DNA of 64,000 bases from Diadophis punctatus similis (lineage: Eukaryota > Chordata > Lepidosauria > Squamata > Dipsadidae). The notes beneath the pieces are model-generated. The model was not told the origin of the DNA. It saw only the letters and a list, made by a program, of their open reading frames with translations, and ran no database searches. The stretch's first letter is position 1. Each line of letters opens with the position of its first letter. The DNA lies in assembly GCA_023053685.1 (NCBI GenBank), contig JALIGW010000001.1:153876466-153940465 (forward strand), read 5' to 3'. Below are positions 33,575-44,560 of this stretch, one piece after another. The translations under genes were made by a program, and so were the position numbers.

Positions 33575-34830
33575 TGCGTTCATTCATATCTTCACATAAA
33601 TAAATGGCAAAAGAGATATAGTACAGTTGTACAAAGGAATGGTTGAGTCTGTCATTTTCACTTCTATAATTGTCTGGTTTGACATTGCAACCAATTAAGA
33701 CAGACACAGACTTCAGTGGATAGTTAGAACTGCAGAAGAAACAATTACAACCAACCTGCCTTCCACTGAGGACCTGTATACTGCACAAGCCAAAAAGAGG
33801 GCTGTGAAAATATCTACAACCCCCTCACATTCTGGACATAAACTGTTTCAACTTCTTGCCTCAGGATGACGCTACAGGGCATTGCACACCAAAACAACTA
33901 GACACAAGGACAGTTTCCCCCCCCTTGCCATCACTCGCTTTCGATTGGTCTCCGGACACAATTTAAGGTGTTGGTTCTTACCTTTAAAGCCCTATATGGC
34001 TCAGGACCAGTTTATCTGCGTGACCGTCTGCTACTGCATTCCTCCCAGCGCCCTGTGAGATCGCACAGGGTCGGCCTTCTCCAGGTCCCATCAGCTAGAC
34101 AATGCCGGCTGGCGGGTCCGCGGGGGAGGGCCTTCTCTGTAGCGGCTCCGACTCTTTGGAACCAATTTCCTCCCGAGATCCGTACTACCCCCACCTTATT
34201 GGCCTTCCGGAAAGAGCTTAAGACCTGGCTTTTCCGGCAGGCATGGGGCCAATGACCCTAAGATGTGGTCTTGTTAGATCGGCCCATGTATGCATGTGGG
34301 AGTGAAAGTTCTTTTTAAATATTGATTGTATTTTAATATGTTTTTAAATTGCTTTTATTGACTGTTTGTTTCTATACCCTGCTGTGAGCCACCCAGAGTC
34401 CCCCTGGGAGTTGGGCGGCATAGAAATTTTAATAAATTCAAATTCAAATTCAAATCACTCTATTAAACAACTAATTCCCACAACACTGCCAAGCTACCTA
34501 GTAGGACTGTATTACTATTATCCTTCTCCTCTTTCCTATTACCTTTTCCGTTATCTTCTTATGACTATAACTTTGTGGCTTGTTATCTTATGATCTACAG
34601 TATATTGATTGTTTTTATTTAGTATTCTAGTATGATTTGATTGCTTATTTAATATCCTATGACTATCATCGAGTGTGGTATCTTATGATTTATGATGATT
34701 GTATTTTATGATTATGATCATGTTTTATCACTTGTCGCTTGTATGTAAACTGAGAGCTTATGCACCAGAGACAAATTTCTTGTGTCTAATCACACTTGAC
34801 CAATAAAGAATTCTATTATTATTCTAATAA
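33575..34830 (+). mobile_element. CR1-L3-like LINE 3' part, split by an L2 insertion
   Basis: The left part to 33936 encodes the RT C-terminal region: ESVIFTSIIVWFDIATN-like, RHRLQWIVRTAEETITTNLP-like, EDLYTAQAKKRAVKI-like, HSGHKLFQLLASG.RYRALHTKTTRHK-like. After the L2, the 3' UTR resumes at 34454 and ends 'gtgtctaatcacacttgaccaataaagaattctatt'. That ATTCT-type end is the kind reported to seed AATAG microsatellites in snakes. Confidence 0.82.
33937..34453 (+). mobile_element. L2 LINE, 5'-truncated, inserted in CR1-L3-like copy
   Basis: The open frame 33968-34255 encodes VLTFKALYGSGPVYLRDRLL, then GRAFSVAAPTLWNQFPPEIR and ELKTWLFRQ, the L2-type RT C-terminus with no stop. The 3' UTR follows, with 'gagtccccctgggagttgggcggcatag' and a short (AAATTC)n tail. 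A 7-bp duplication ATCACTC lies at 33930-33936 and 34454-34460. It is among the best preserved LINE fragments in the window. Confidence 0.9.
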
Positions 34831-35800
34831 TATATACAATGAAACTAAATAACTGTATTATATATAAGCAATACGTAGCACTATTAACAATATGGTAACA
34901 GACTTCTTTGACAACTGTCATGGTTCATAATAAAGCAAGAACATGTCATTTTTTAAAAATTGGGGCAGGTTCCATTGTTTCATTTGAATGAAACTTTTAT
35001 TAGTTCTTATAGGTATTCTGTATCATCAAGTGGTTAATGTTGCTATGACTGAAATAGAATAAAATGAGTGAAATTGTCTTTCTTCAGTTAATCAAAAGGG
35101 AGATATGCATGTGCAAAAATAGGTAAGGTAAAATTATGGCAATTATGTAGCAGGAGGAGGAATGCAGGATGACAGCAGAAAGCAAAAAATGAAAAGCAGT
35201 GAGTTCTTCAGTTTATTTAATTTATTTAGTTAACAGTACATATAGTTCGTTGTTTTTTCCTCACTTGCAAGAGGATAGTAAAGTCCATACTCTATCCATA
35301 TCACTATTACTTTTGGTAGATGTTTTTTCCTGTGGGACAGGAGTCAATAGTAGTTTCATGAAAGAAGCATATTACTGTCTCTTTAAAGTGTTCATATTAA
35401 GTTATTTATCATTGTTTTGGTAGATTCGTATTTCAAAGTTGGTATCAAAGTAATGCTATTGGATGATTATAGTATTTTTAAAATAACTTTTCTGGTGTGC
35501 TTCAACTATGTTTGATTGCAGTGTTCAGAATTCTCAGTTGATATCTATGGTATACAGTAAATATTGAAGAAGGACCAAGGAGACTCATGGTCAAGTCTAC
35601 CTGGTCACAAATCTTACTGGCCAACCTATCTCAAAAATGTAATAGTAATAACTACAATAATCTGCCTATGCCAGGTCCTTTAGAAGGATTCAATAAGTGG
35701 GTAAAAATGCCAAATACAGTCTAAACATCTGACTATGTGATGAACCATAATACTAATATGTGCTTGGATCTGCATTATACTTTGCTGATACAATACAACA
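34831..35800. other. A+T-rich stretch with nothing recognised
   Basis: No supported gene. The 74-codon open frame at 35199-35423 has no motif. Confidence 0.45.
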
Positions 35801-35808
35801 TCCTAGGT

Positions 35809-36192
35809 CAGTGATGGCGAACCTTTTTTGGTTCGCGTGCCAAAAGGGGGGGCGGAATGTGGGGGATCACGTGTGTGCGTGCCCACACTCATAATTCCAT
35901 GCACCCCCGCACATGCATGCATGACCCCCCTGCTCCCAGCATGCAATATCACGCCCATTTTTTGCTCTCCCCAGGCTCCAGAGCCTTTCTAGGAACCTGG
36001 GGAGGGCGAAAACGGCCTTCCCCACCCCCTCTGGAGGCTGGAAACAGGCTGTTTCCCGACTCCCAGTGGGCCCAGAAGGCCCAAAAATCAGCCGGCTGGT
36101 GCACACATGCACGCCGGACCTGAGCTCGCGTGCCCACCGATATGGCTCCGCGTGCCACTTGTGGCACCCGTGCCATAGGTTCGCCATCACGG
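35809..36192. mobile_element. hAT-type non-autonomous element, family A copy 3
   Basis: Ends CAGTGATGGCGAACCT and AGGTTCGCCATCACGG. Perfect 8-bp duplications TCCTAGGT at 35801-35808 and 36193-36200. The interior is CpG-rich with related 'gctccagagcctttctagga' segments also seen in copy 1 (1767-2250). Confidence 0.95.
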
Positions 36193-36200
36193 TCCTAGGT

Positions 36201-36639
36201 TCTTGGGAAGAACTCAAAGTGAACGAAAGCCAACACCGTTGATTTAATTTCTTAAGGCCACCCAATTTCAGAAAGACTGTGGGCAACTTATAACGCATCT
36301 TCTAGAGTAAATCGAAAAAAAGACTAACAAAGAACGTTTGCAGAACTGAACCAGCATTCTCCAATTATTATAACCAATAACTACAATAATAAAACTGATA
36401 ATAAAAACCAATAATAATAATAGTAACCTATATTAATAGCTTATATGTGTATATACATATAATTGGAATTAATATTATAGTACAGTGTTTTTATAATGAT
36501 ATTGTCTTAGCAAATCTTATTTGTTATTTGCATTTAAATTGTCCTCAATGATTTCCATTTGTGCTAAGCAGGAAAATAAACCTAAAGACTGATGTTAAAT
36601 TTATCTTCTTAATGGCTGGTGGAAGTTGATTTTAGATGA
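36201..36639. other. A+T-rich stretch
   Basis: Contains AATAAT runs near 36390-36430; nothing else recognised. Confidence 0.45.
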
Positions 36640-37270
36640 TGTGAGAACATTAAAACTAACTGTAAACGAATTAGCAATAGCTTTATGAGAACGTTTGACA
36701 ATGAAGGTATCAAAATGGTGGATAGCTTCTGCCTTTTAGAACCAACCATCAACAATAAAAGAACTACCAGATGAGAAATTCACTGCTGATTAGCACTTGG
36801 TACAGCAGCCAGGAAGGCCTTGGAAAAGATATTCAAATGTTGTGATGTATCTATACCTACAAAGTTCAAAGTTCAAAATTATGCAAGGCATAGTATCTGC
36901 TTTGATACTTTTTGGAAGTGAAAGCTGGACTTTAAGGAAGTAGCATGGGATTGATGACTTTGAACTTTAGTATTGGAGAAGATTCCTGAGAATACCTTGG
37001 GCAGCCAAGAAGATAAACTGATGGAACATCTATCAAATCAACCCAGAGTTTTCACTCAAGGTACAAATGACCAGTCTCAAATTATTCTGAAAATCCAGTC
37101 TCTTGAAAAGGCTCCAAATGCTAGGAAAGGTGGAAGGAAAGAGAGGACAGAATGACAAGCACAAAGTGGATGGACTCCGTTACAGTGGCAATGGTTGCAC
37201 CACTGGGAAATGTGGAAGAACAGTTGAGGGATAGAACATCATGGGATTTTTTTTTTCTTCCTATGTGGTC
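36640..37270 (+). mobile_element. BovB (RTE) LINE C-terminal fragment, sense
   Basis: Decayed reading frames give FGSESWTLRK, then DDFEL.YWRRFLRIPWAAK, and LLKRLQMLGKVEGK in order. These are the conserved C-terminal blocks of BovB, the same blocks as the antisense copy at 11703-12190. Several stops are present. The 3' end 'gtcactaagagttgacacca' and following sequence fit a BovB end. Confidence 0.82.
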
Positions 37271-37439
37271 ACTAAGAGTTGACACCAAGTATAAACTGGC
37301 CCCTCAAGATTGATTCAGATGACCTTGCTACTCCATTTTCCCCACAGCTGCAGCTGGGGGAATGGTTTAAGATAGGGTCATTGATTCCATATGAAGGTCT
37401 TCTAAGAGTAAAATCAACTAAGCTATATCTGTCAGGTTT

Positions 37440-37535
37440 AAAACATCAGCAGCATCCAGAGCTTGCGGAACTACATCTCCCAGCTTCTCTCATCATTGGC
37501 CGTGATGGCTGAAGCTGTGTGAATGTTCTCCAACA
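37440..37535. repeat. Small dispersed repeat related to 17215-17340
   Basis: GCGGAACTACATCTCCCAGC followed by 'ggccgtgatggctg' resembles the 'aactacaactcccagaatt...gctggctg' repeat. Decayed and short. Confidence 0.4.
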
Positions 37536-38706
37536 ACAGAAACACTTCAGGTTCCCAATTACGAGTATAGTGCCTTCATTTAATTAAATAGATTTGCACA
37601 GCTCTGAGTGAACCCATCATAAATTAATATATGTTACATGCATTGATTTATTGAAGTTGTCCATTGCATTGAATCACATGGCAATTTGGTGTTATTGAAT
37701 TTGTTTAGCAACTTTCCCTGTCTGACACAGCATTAAGACAAATAATAGTTTGACTTAAAATTTGAATTGACTTAGAACTATTACGATTTAACGAATCTAC
37801 AGTACAGGACTATTAAAGTTTTAAATAGGCTCGATTTGAGATTATACCCAGTCTATCAAAAATGTGAAAATTAACCAATGTATAGCAGTAATGAGTGCTA
37901 ATTAACTTTATACCTTTAGATCATTTGCTGAGTGTTTTATGGGTATGATTAAAAAAATTGTACTTCACAGTGAAGTTTTTTAACCCTTACCTTTGCTCCC
38001 AACCAATCACCTCCCCTCCCCTGGGAAATTAGCAGAATTGACAAGTACGCAAAACAAGATGGATGATTAATCTGTTTAGTTCTCATACTGACATTTACAC
38101 AGTTAATTGCATGGTATTGATGCTCTGTAAATGGTCCTGAATATTAATGGCAGATTTGGTTAAACCTGAAAGCTGTTTGTTTAGGGGATTCACTGGAGAA
38201 ATAGAATGCTTCATCAACTTTAGATTTCCATCACAGATTTTATGACATATCATGGAACATAAGTGTTTTTTATGGCTTGTAAAAATGGCTTCAATATTTT
38301 ACATTCTATGCTTCAAGGAATCCTGATTGGCAGTTGATTAGCTTTTTGCTCAAGTCATTATCTTTTTGAGTGAAATTAGTTGACTAGAAAATTGCATTGT
38401 AATTCACTAGTGGAAACCAACATTTCAAAAGCCCGCTTATGATTGTGGAGCCTTTATCTTTCCAAATACAACTTGAATTATTTTTGAACATGTTCAAATA
38501 AAAAGCTACTGTATGCTATGATATGTGGTAAGTGCTCAATTATGACATTCCTTATACCAAATCATTCTCCTGGGAAGAATCCAAGAAGAGCTGTTCACCT
38601 CTTTCAAAAAAATAAATAAGACTTTAACAAAGAGCAGCAAGATTGGGAACACCATAGATCAAAGACAATTGGATTAATAATTCTTCCTTTCTCAGGTAAA
38701 TTAAAA
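37536..38706. other. Repeat-poor, A+T-rich stretch
   Basis: About 1.2 kb without recognised transposons, with many TAATTA/TAATGG-type cores (for example 37900-38160). Possible conserved non-coding sequence, not shown. Confidence 0.4.
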
Positions 38707-38707
38707 A

Positions 38708-39460
38708 TCTATATATATATAAAAGCCAAATACCACTCACTCATCACGAAATCTCCAGAACTGTAAAGCCTACAAACTTGAAACTTGGCACATATGTTCT
38801 CTTGGCTTCTAGGGGCTCGCTAAAAAAGGATTTTTTGAAATGACCATCAGATCATTAGTACTGTATTTTTCTGACTATAAGACACACCTGACTATAAGGC
38901 GCACCTACAGTTTGAAGAGGAAAACAGCAAAAAAAGTTTTTGGCCTCCATGTGCCCCATTTATGGGTCTTTTGGGCCCTTTTTGGCACCTTTTCCAGCTT
39001 TTTTTCTGCCCGTTTTCGAGGCTTTTTTGGCCCATTTTCGAGGCTTTTTTTGGCCTGATTTTGAGGCTTTTTCTGGCCTGTTTTCAAGGCTTTTTGGGCC
39101 ATTTTTGAGGCTTTTGGGGCAGTTTTTGAGGCTTTTTTCAGCCTGTTTTCAAGGCTTTTTCCAACCCATTTTAAGGCTTTTTGGGGCCATTTTTTCAGCT
39201 TCTTTTCAGGCTGTTTTCGAGGCTTTTCTCGGCCCATTTTAAAGGCTTTTTTGGCACATTTTTGAGGCTTTTTTTGGCCCGATTTTGAGGCTTTTTTGGG
39301 CCATTTTTTTGGAAATACACATTCTACATAAATTTTCAAGCTTTAAGCGTCAATGTATCAAGCCCGATCGTATCTACTCATTAATTTTCAAGCTTTAACT
39401 GTCAATTTATCAAGCCCAATCACATAGTTTCATAGTGAAGCACCATTATTCAGCTACTAG
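38708..39460 (+). mobile_element. Helitron-like non-autonomous element
   Basis: Begins TCTATATATATATAAAAGCC and ends CAGCTACTAG. These are the TC 5' end and CTAG (CTRR) 3' end of Helitrons, placed between a host A (38707) and T (39461) without target duplication. The phrase 'catcacgaaatctccagaactg' is typical of reptile Helitron 5' regions. The end 'gtgaagcaccattattcag' resembles a decayed subterminal hairpin. Inside lie a 'ctgactataaggcgcacc' repeat, a minisatellite (39005-39310) and a direct repeat of 'aattttcaagctttaa' (39329 and 39381 regions). No Rep/helicase gene. Confidence 0.6.
39005..39310. repeat. Minisatellite, unit about 20-27 bp (GAGGCTTTTTTGGCC-type)
   Basis: About 13 imperfect copies of a unit with the core 'ttttcgaggcttttttggccc'. 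Unit length varies mostly in the T run. Open frames cross the array on both strands (Phe/Leu/Pro-rich on plus, Lys/Pro/Ala-rich on minus), as expected from a repeat poor in stop codons. Confidence 0.9.
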
Positions 39461-39469
39461 TATTTAATA

Positions 39470-40443
39470 ATAGGATTATTATTAACATTATTATTAATAT
39501 TATTAATAACTAGAAGTGTCATCTGCTGCTAAGAGGAGAACTGTGCAATTTTCAGAATTTTTATTTTTGTTGGATAATATTACTGAGCAAATAAAAAAGA
39601 TTGGAAGAGATGTGGAAAATCCCCTGGATTCTTCGTCTGACTGTAAAATGGAAATAAGTGGACTTAAAGATATGGAACAGACATACCAAGACATTAAAGA
39701 GATCATAAAAGAACAATGTATGGAGATGATGGAAATATATGGCTGTATGGATCGTATAGAGCAAAAACTGGAACATATAATACAAGGAATAACAAGTATA
39801 GACCAGAACTATGAGGAAAGAATGGAAGAAACTGAAAAAGTGGAAGAGACAACAGAATTGGGAAATCAACAACAAGAAGAAGATAATAATGAGAGGATAA
39901 TAATAAAATTGATGGTGAAAAAGGGATTAGAGCATAAGGAAAATACTTTAGAAGACATGAAAGAGAAATGGGAGAAACAGGAAGATAGTTGTGGAGAAGA
40001 AGAAGGGGTTAGAATAGGTAGTCATAGAAGAAAACATCGAGGGATAAAGATAAGGGGGAAAAAGTTAGAGATTACAGTCTAAATACAGAGTCAAAAGCAG
40101 ATGAAATAAATGATCAAAAAGAAGTAAATGGGAGACAATCTAAAAAAGAAGAAGAGAAGATTAAAAATTTGGATGAGGGTGAAAGATGTGGGATCAAAGG
40201 GAATGCAAAGAGAAGGAGTACAGAGCAAAACATCTTATGAAAGCTTTTTAATAATGTGTATGAATATTAGAATATTAGAATTATATAAATTGAACAATTG
40301 TTTGTATGTGGTGTAAGAGAAAAAATATTTTTGAAGATTTGTTAGGAATGTAGTAAAGGAATTTATATTACTACTAGAATTGTATAAGTGGAAAAATGAG
40401 TTTGTATTAATAGTAAGAGTACAAGAAATGAAGAATTGGAGAG

Positions 40444-40541
<98 letters not shown>

Positions 40542-40930
40542 TGTGAGCAATAATGAAAAGCTAGAGAATAGATCATGATTGATATATGGAAAAATTGAAT
40601 AATGAAAAAAGGAAAGATCACGTCTTTGATTATTATAATGATAGGAGAAGGGGAAAAAAGAAGGCTAAAATAGAGACAGAAATATGAGGGGGAAAAGAGT
40701 AAAAATGGATATTAAAATGATAGGAAGTGTGGTAGAATTATGACAAGGATTAGAATTGAAAGATGATAGCAGACATTATGTGTTAAAATCAGAAATGAAA
40801 ATGAATTGTAATGATTAAGAATAATATTGTTATGATTATTTGTATTTATATGTATGAAACCCAGAAAACAAACCATTCATGACATGAGATATGTAAAAAT
40901 AAAAAATAAAAAAACTGTTACTTAAAAAAA
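39470..40930 (+). mobile_element. Possible L1-type relic: ORF1 coiled-coil part plus 3' end
   Basis: The 188-codon frame 39516-40082 encodes a charged, Glu/Lys/Gln/Ile-rich helix (LLDNITEQIKKIG, DIKEIIKEQCMEMM, RIEQKLEHIIQGI heptads) that looks like the coiled coil of LINE-1 ORF1. A second short frame (40128-40316) follows. A-rich sequence then runs to an A-tail near 40900-40930, with 'gaaacccagaaaacaaacc' near the end. No RT motif lies between. Alternative: unrelated low-complexity A-rich sequence. Confidence 0.4.
40450..40538. repeat. (TA)n microsatellite
   Basis: About 44 uninterrupted TA units. Such tracts can extrude cruciforms and are error-prone in assembly. Confidence 0.97.
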
Positions 40931-41159
40931 TAAAAATACGGTTCTGCCTTGGAGCGATTATTTGAAGCACACTTATTTTGGAAATCATGTGCGCAATGAA
41001 CAAAAGATCTACCGTATCAACAGTATTTTAGTAATTTTGAAATGAACAGTATTGGTAACTTAAACCATCTTTCCTAATATATTGCTTTCCAGATGTTACA
41101 GATTACTGCTTGCAGAATTTCCCAACCTAAGACTTTATTAGTTAAGATTCCCAACCTGT

Positions 41160-41285
41160 GTTGTTAAGGCGTTTTGCTTTTAATGTTTTTAATGTGCTGA
41201 GTTTTATAGTTTTATTATGGTGTTGTTTTTTGTTTGCGAGCCCCCAGAGTTGGTTATAAGATGGGTGGTAATATAAATGTTTTAA
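41160..41285 (+). mobile_element. L2-type 3' end
   Basis: 'gcgagcccccagagttggtt' and 'gatgggtggtaatataaatg' followed by A-rich sequence match the L2 tail pattern. It passes into the GAAA array that follows. Confidence 0.55.
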
Positions 41286-41320
41286 AAGAAAAGAAAGAAA
41301 GAAAGAAAGTAAGAAAGAAA

Positions 41321-41373
<53 letters not shown>

Positions 41374-41374
41374 A
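41286..41374. repeat. (GAAA)n microsatellite
   Basis: About 22 GAAA units with a few interruptions, starting at the end of a LINE-like A-rich tail. Confidence 0.97.
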
Positions 41375-41502
41375 CTATGAATATCTTTATATAGGTGAAA
41401 CCGATTTTGCAAATGACTTCCTCAATTATAAATAGATCAAAAGCATCTTAAGCATTTTATAATCAATATACATCCTTGAGGCAATATACAGTATATAAGG
41501 TA

Positions 41503-43199
41503 GTGGCCAAAATTGTGGAAACCTTTTGGGGAAAGTATATTTTTGAGATTTGATGGCTAATAACACCACCTTTTTTGGAGTAGTACCATAAAATTATATA
41601 TCAATGGAAATATAATTTAATCAAGAATGTAATGCAACAAAGTTTGTTCAATTATCTGTATTCTATGAAAAGTTATAGCCAAATAACCAGAAAAAGGAAG
41701 CACAACTTGCTTAGGTTGATATCAGGTAGCTTTCCTTCATCTGATTGTAGCCAATGAGCATGAGTGTTTAGAGAGCCAATCAGGTGTCATCTTGTTTTGG
41801 CAATGAGCCAATCAGATCACAGTAGGATTCAGTTATTGATGTCATGTATTGAAGCTGAGAGGAGGACATTTGTCAGTGTGTTATGTGATCGGTATCAAGT
41901 TGGTTGGATTTTTTTGTGTTATTTCATTTAGTGAGCTTGTGAAACATAATAAAATTAAAGTAATGGTGCAAAGACTTGATTGGTAGCATAGAAAGCGATG
42001 TGAAATAGTATTACTAAGGGAACAAGGCTACCGTTATAAAGAAATTAGAAGAAGAATTGCTGGAAGCTTAACCAAAGGTGGCATTTCTAAGTTTTTGAAG
42101 AGGTATAAGGAGACTCAGTCACTATAAAACCACACTGGTAAAGGCAGGAAAAGTTGCACAACAGCAAGCGATGATAGAAGAATTAAGAGACTGTGCCTAT
42201 GTGACAGAAGAAAATCATCTGGGTGTATACAAGATGAAATTGCTCAGGACTGTTTGGTGCAGACTGCAGAACTTTGGTCTAAAATCTAGAATTCCACAGA
42301 AAAAACCACTTTTATCTCTCAAACAAAGGTTAAAAAGACTAAACTGGGTTAAAACCCATGTTACCTGGACAGAGGAACAATGGGACAGTGTTATTTGGAG
42401 TGATGAGACTAAGATCTCCCTATTTGGTAGTGATGGCATAAAATACGTAAGGAGAAGAATCGGAGAAGATTTGCATCCTGATTGCATTACATGTACCATG
42501 AAACACCCAGTCAGTGTTATGATCTGGGGTTGTATGACATCAAAAGGTGTGGGCAGAATTTGTGTGATTAATGGGAATATAAATGGCCAAAAATACATTA
42601 ATGAAATACTTGAGCCCAATCTGAAGCCTTCTGCACATGATCTTTTCCAAGACAATGAAGCATTTATATTTCAACAGGATTCAGCTCCATGTCATGTTGC
42701 TGCTGTGTGCAAAAAGTGGTTTCAAGATAATCATATTCCACTGCTGGAATGGCCTGGGAATAGCCCAGACCTTAACCCAATTGAAAATCTATGGAGCCGA
42801 CTAAAGAAACTTGTTAGTCAGAAGCGACCCAGCAATAAAACCCAGTTAATAGAAACAATCATTCAATCTTGGTTTCACATTATAACAGCTGCAGAACTAA
42901 AAGACTTGGTTCACTCCATGGGAAGACGTTGTAAGGCCGTAATTCATGCTACAGGTTACCCAACTAAGTATTAATTTTTGTATATCTCGTTTTTTCTACG
43001 TTTCACTTTTCTTCTTTATAACTGCCATTCTAATAGCAAGTCCTTCATAAAAGTTATTGCATTACATTCTTGATTAAATTACCTTTCCATTGATATATAA
43101 TTTTATGGTACTACTCCAAAAAAAAAGTAGTGTTATTGGCCATCAAACCTCAAAAATACTGTACACTTTTCCCAAAAGGTTTCCACAATTTTGTTTAAG
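41503..43199 (+). mobile_element. Tc1-type DNA transposon, near full length
   Basis: Long terminal inverted repeats of about 135-140 bp (41503-41637 and 43057-43199) share, in complement, AAATTGTGGAAACCTTTTGG, TTTGATGGC.AATAACAC, GGAGTAGTACCATAAAATTA and TTTAATCAAGAATGTAATGC. TA dinucleotides lie at both proposed edges (41501-41502, 43200-43201), the Tc1/mariner target. Between them lies a damaged transposase. Total length about 1.7 kb, the usual size for Tc1. Confidence 0.9.
41963..42974 (+). pseudogene. Tc1-family transposase, N-terminally damaged
   Basis: The transposase binds the terminal repeats and cuts and pastes the element at TA sites. From ATG 41963 the frame shows a helix-turn-helix region (CEIVLLREQGYRYKEIRRRI) and a second DNA-binding part with GKGRKSCTTASDDRRIKRL-like residues. 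It has TAG at 41984, TAA at 42125 and a frameshift near 42240. The catalytic part is open to the stop at 42974: first Asp in VIWSDETKISLFG, second in FQQDSAPCH, and Glu in SPDLNPIENLW, with 34 residues between the second Asp and Glu (DD34E, the Tc1 signature). Not functional as it stands. Confidence 0.93.
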
Positions 43200-43201
43200 T
43201 A

Positions 43202-44465
43202 TTGTTTACCTAGAGTGTGCCCCAATTTCGATTACAGCTCTCTTGATTCAGTATTGGATTCATCAGTTGGAAGATGTTGATGCTGTCTTCTGGAGGAAGG
43301 AGGAATTGTGGAGAGAAGGATTTTAGAGGTGTGGCTAGAAGGATGGGCCTGAGAGAAACGTAAAGTTGTAGCCCTAGGAAAACCTCCATCTGTTGATGAC
43401 AGAGTTATGTCCTTACATTTTGCCTGCAAATGCAAGAGTTGACAACCTTACATATCATACATATCATACAATATCATACATCATGATATTAAAGAACCTA
43501 TTTACAACACATTTTAAATTAATTTGTGAACGTTAATTTAATTTCTTGTTTAAATGCTAAAAAATGTACCAGATCTTCCTCACATTTTACCTAGTTACAT
43601 TGCCTCAGATACATAAAATAAGAGAGAGGAGAAAAACAAATGGATTTCCAAACCAGAAAAGGGGTTGATACTGCTTGTAAGGTCACTAGATTTTTTAGAT
43701 ATCCCTAAATTTATGGGATTATGGTTTCATTTTGAAGAAAAAAACCTGGGAAAAACCACTCACAAAGCAGAATGTATGAAATTGGCAGTATATAAATTAA
43801 ACAAAAAACATTGAATATGTTAGAGTAGAAACAGCAAAGAACAATCCACACCACAGAACAATTGGCATAATATATAAGAAAATCTACTAGAATGCACATA
43901 TGTTTTTACTTTAGTTTTACACTGTAGATACACACAAAATATTTCATTCCTCTGTAAAATGTTCCATGTTTTAGAGTGAGAAAAGGCTGATACTTTAACA
44001 TGCAAGGACAATTAGCTGCTATGTGTGTACACACACTCCCTTCAGTAAAACATTGGTATTAATTAAAAGGAAAAAGTTGTCTTAGGTTACACAAAGTAAA
44101 TGTCACACTTGGGACCTAAATGTCTCTTGGCTGGGTTGATCAATTCTAACAAGTAAAGCTTTTAATGGCAGTCAAGAAGTGATCTTTCAATATAGATAAG
44201 ACTAGGAAATAATTCTCTCTCTTCTCACTGACATTGTATCTTCCCTTGAGAAGCAACAGAGCTGCTTCTGATTTTCCTTTACCTGCTTGAATGATCAGAT
44301 ATGGAGGCATCTGTAAGCATACTTGTCCGGCAGAAAAGGGGGAAAGAATATTCTGTATTTTTGCCATGCGGGCATCTAAGATAGTTCTGTCTTACCTGAG
44401 TCATCACTGGATCTTTTCTTTTTCCTCCTCAGAAATTGTATCATTTCTAAAACATTCTTAATTAA
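43202..44465. other. Unassigned stretch
   Basis: No gene recognised. A short CATATCATA repeat lies at 43447-43483. Confidence 0.45.
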
Positions 44466-44560
44466 TGTTTATTTTATTTATGTATTTAAAATATTTATAT
44501 AGCCATCCATCTTGTATCAAATTCAAGGCAGCTCACAACCCAATTTTTTTTTTAAAAACC
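44466..44560 (-). mobile_element. Possible L2-type tail, antisense
   Basis: A T/A-rich run followed by 'atatagccatccatcttgta...caaggcagctcacaac' resembles other L2-type tails in the window in decayed form. Confidence 0.4.

Noticed and set aside
39516..40082. Host coiled-coil gene
   Set aside because: A-rich composition, an A-tail-like end and L1-ORF1-like heptads make a retroelement relic more likely; no splice-linked exon was seen.
40450..40538. Possible origin or promoter because of the long TA tract
   Set aside because: A simple TA repeat with no other supporting element.
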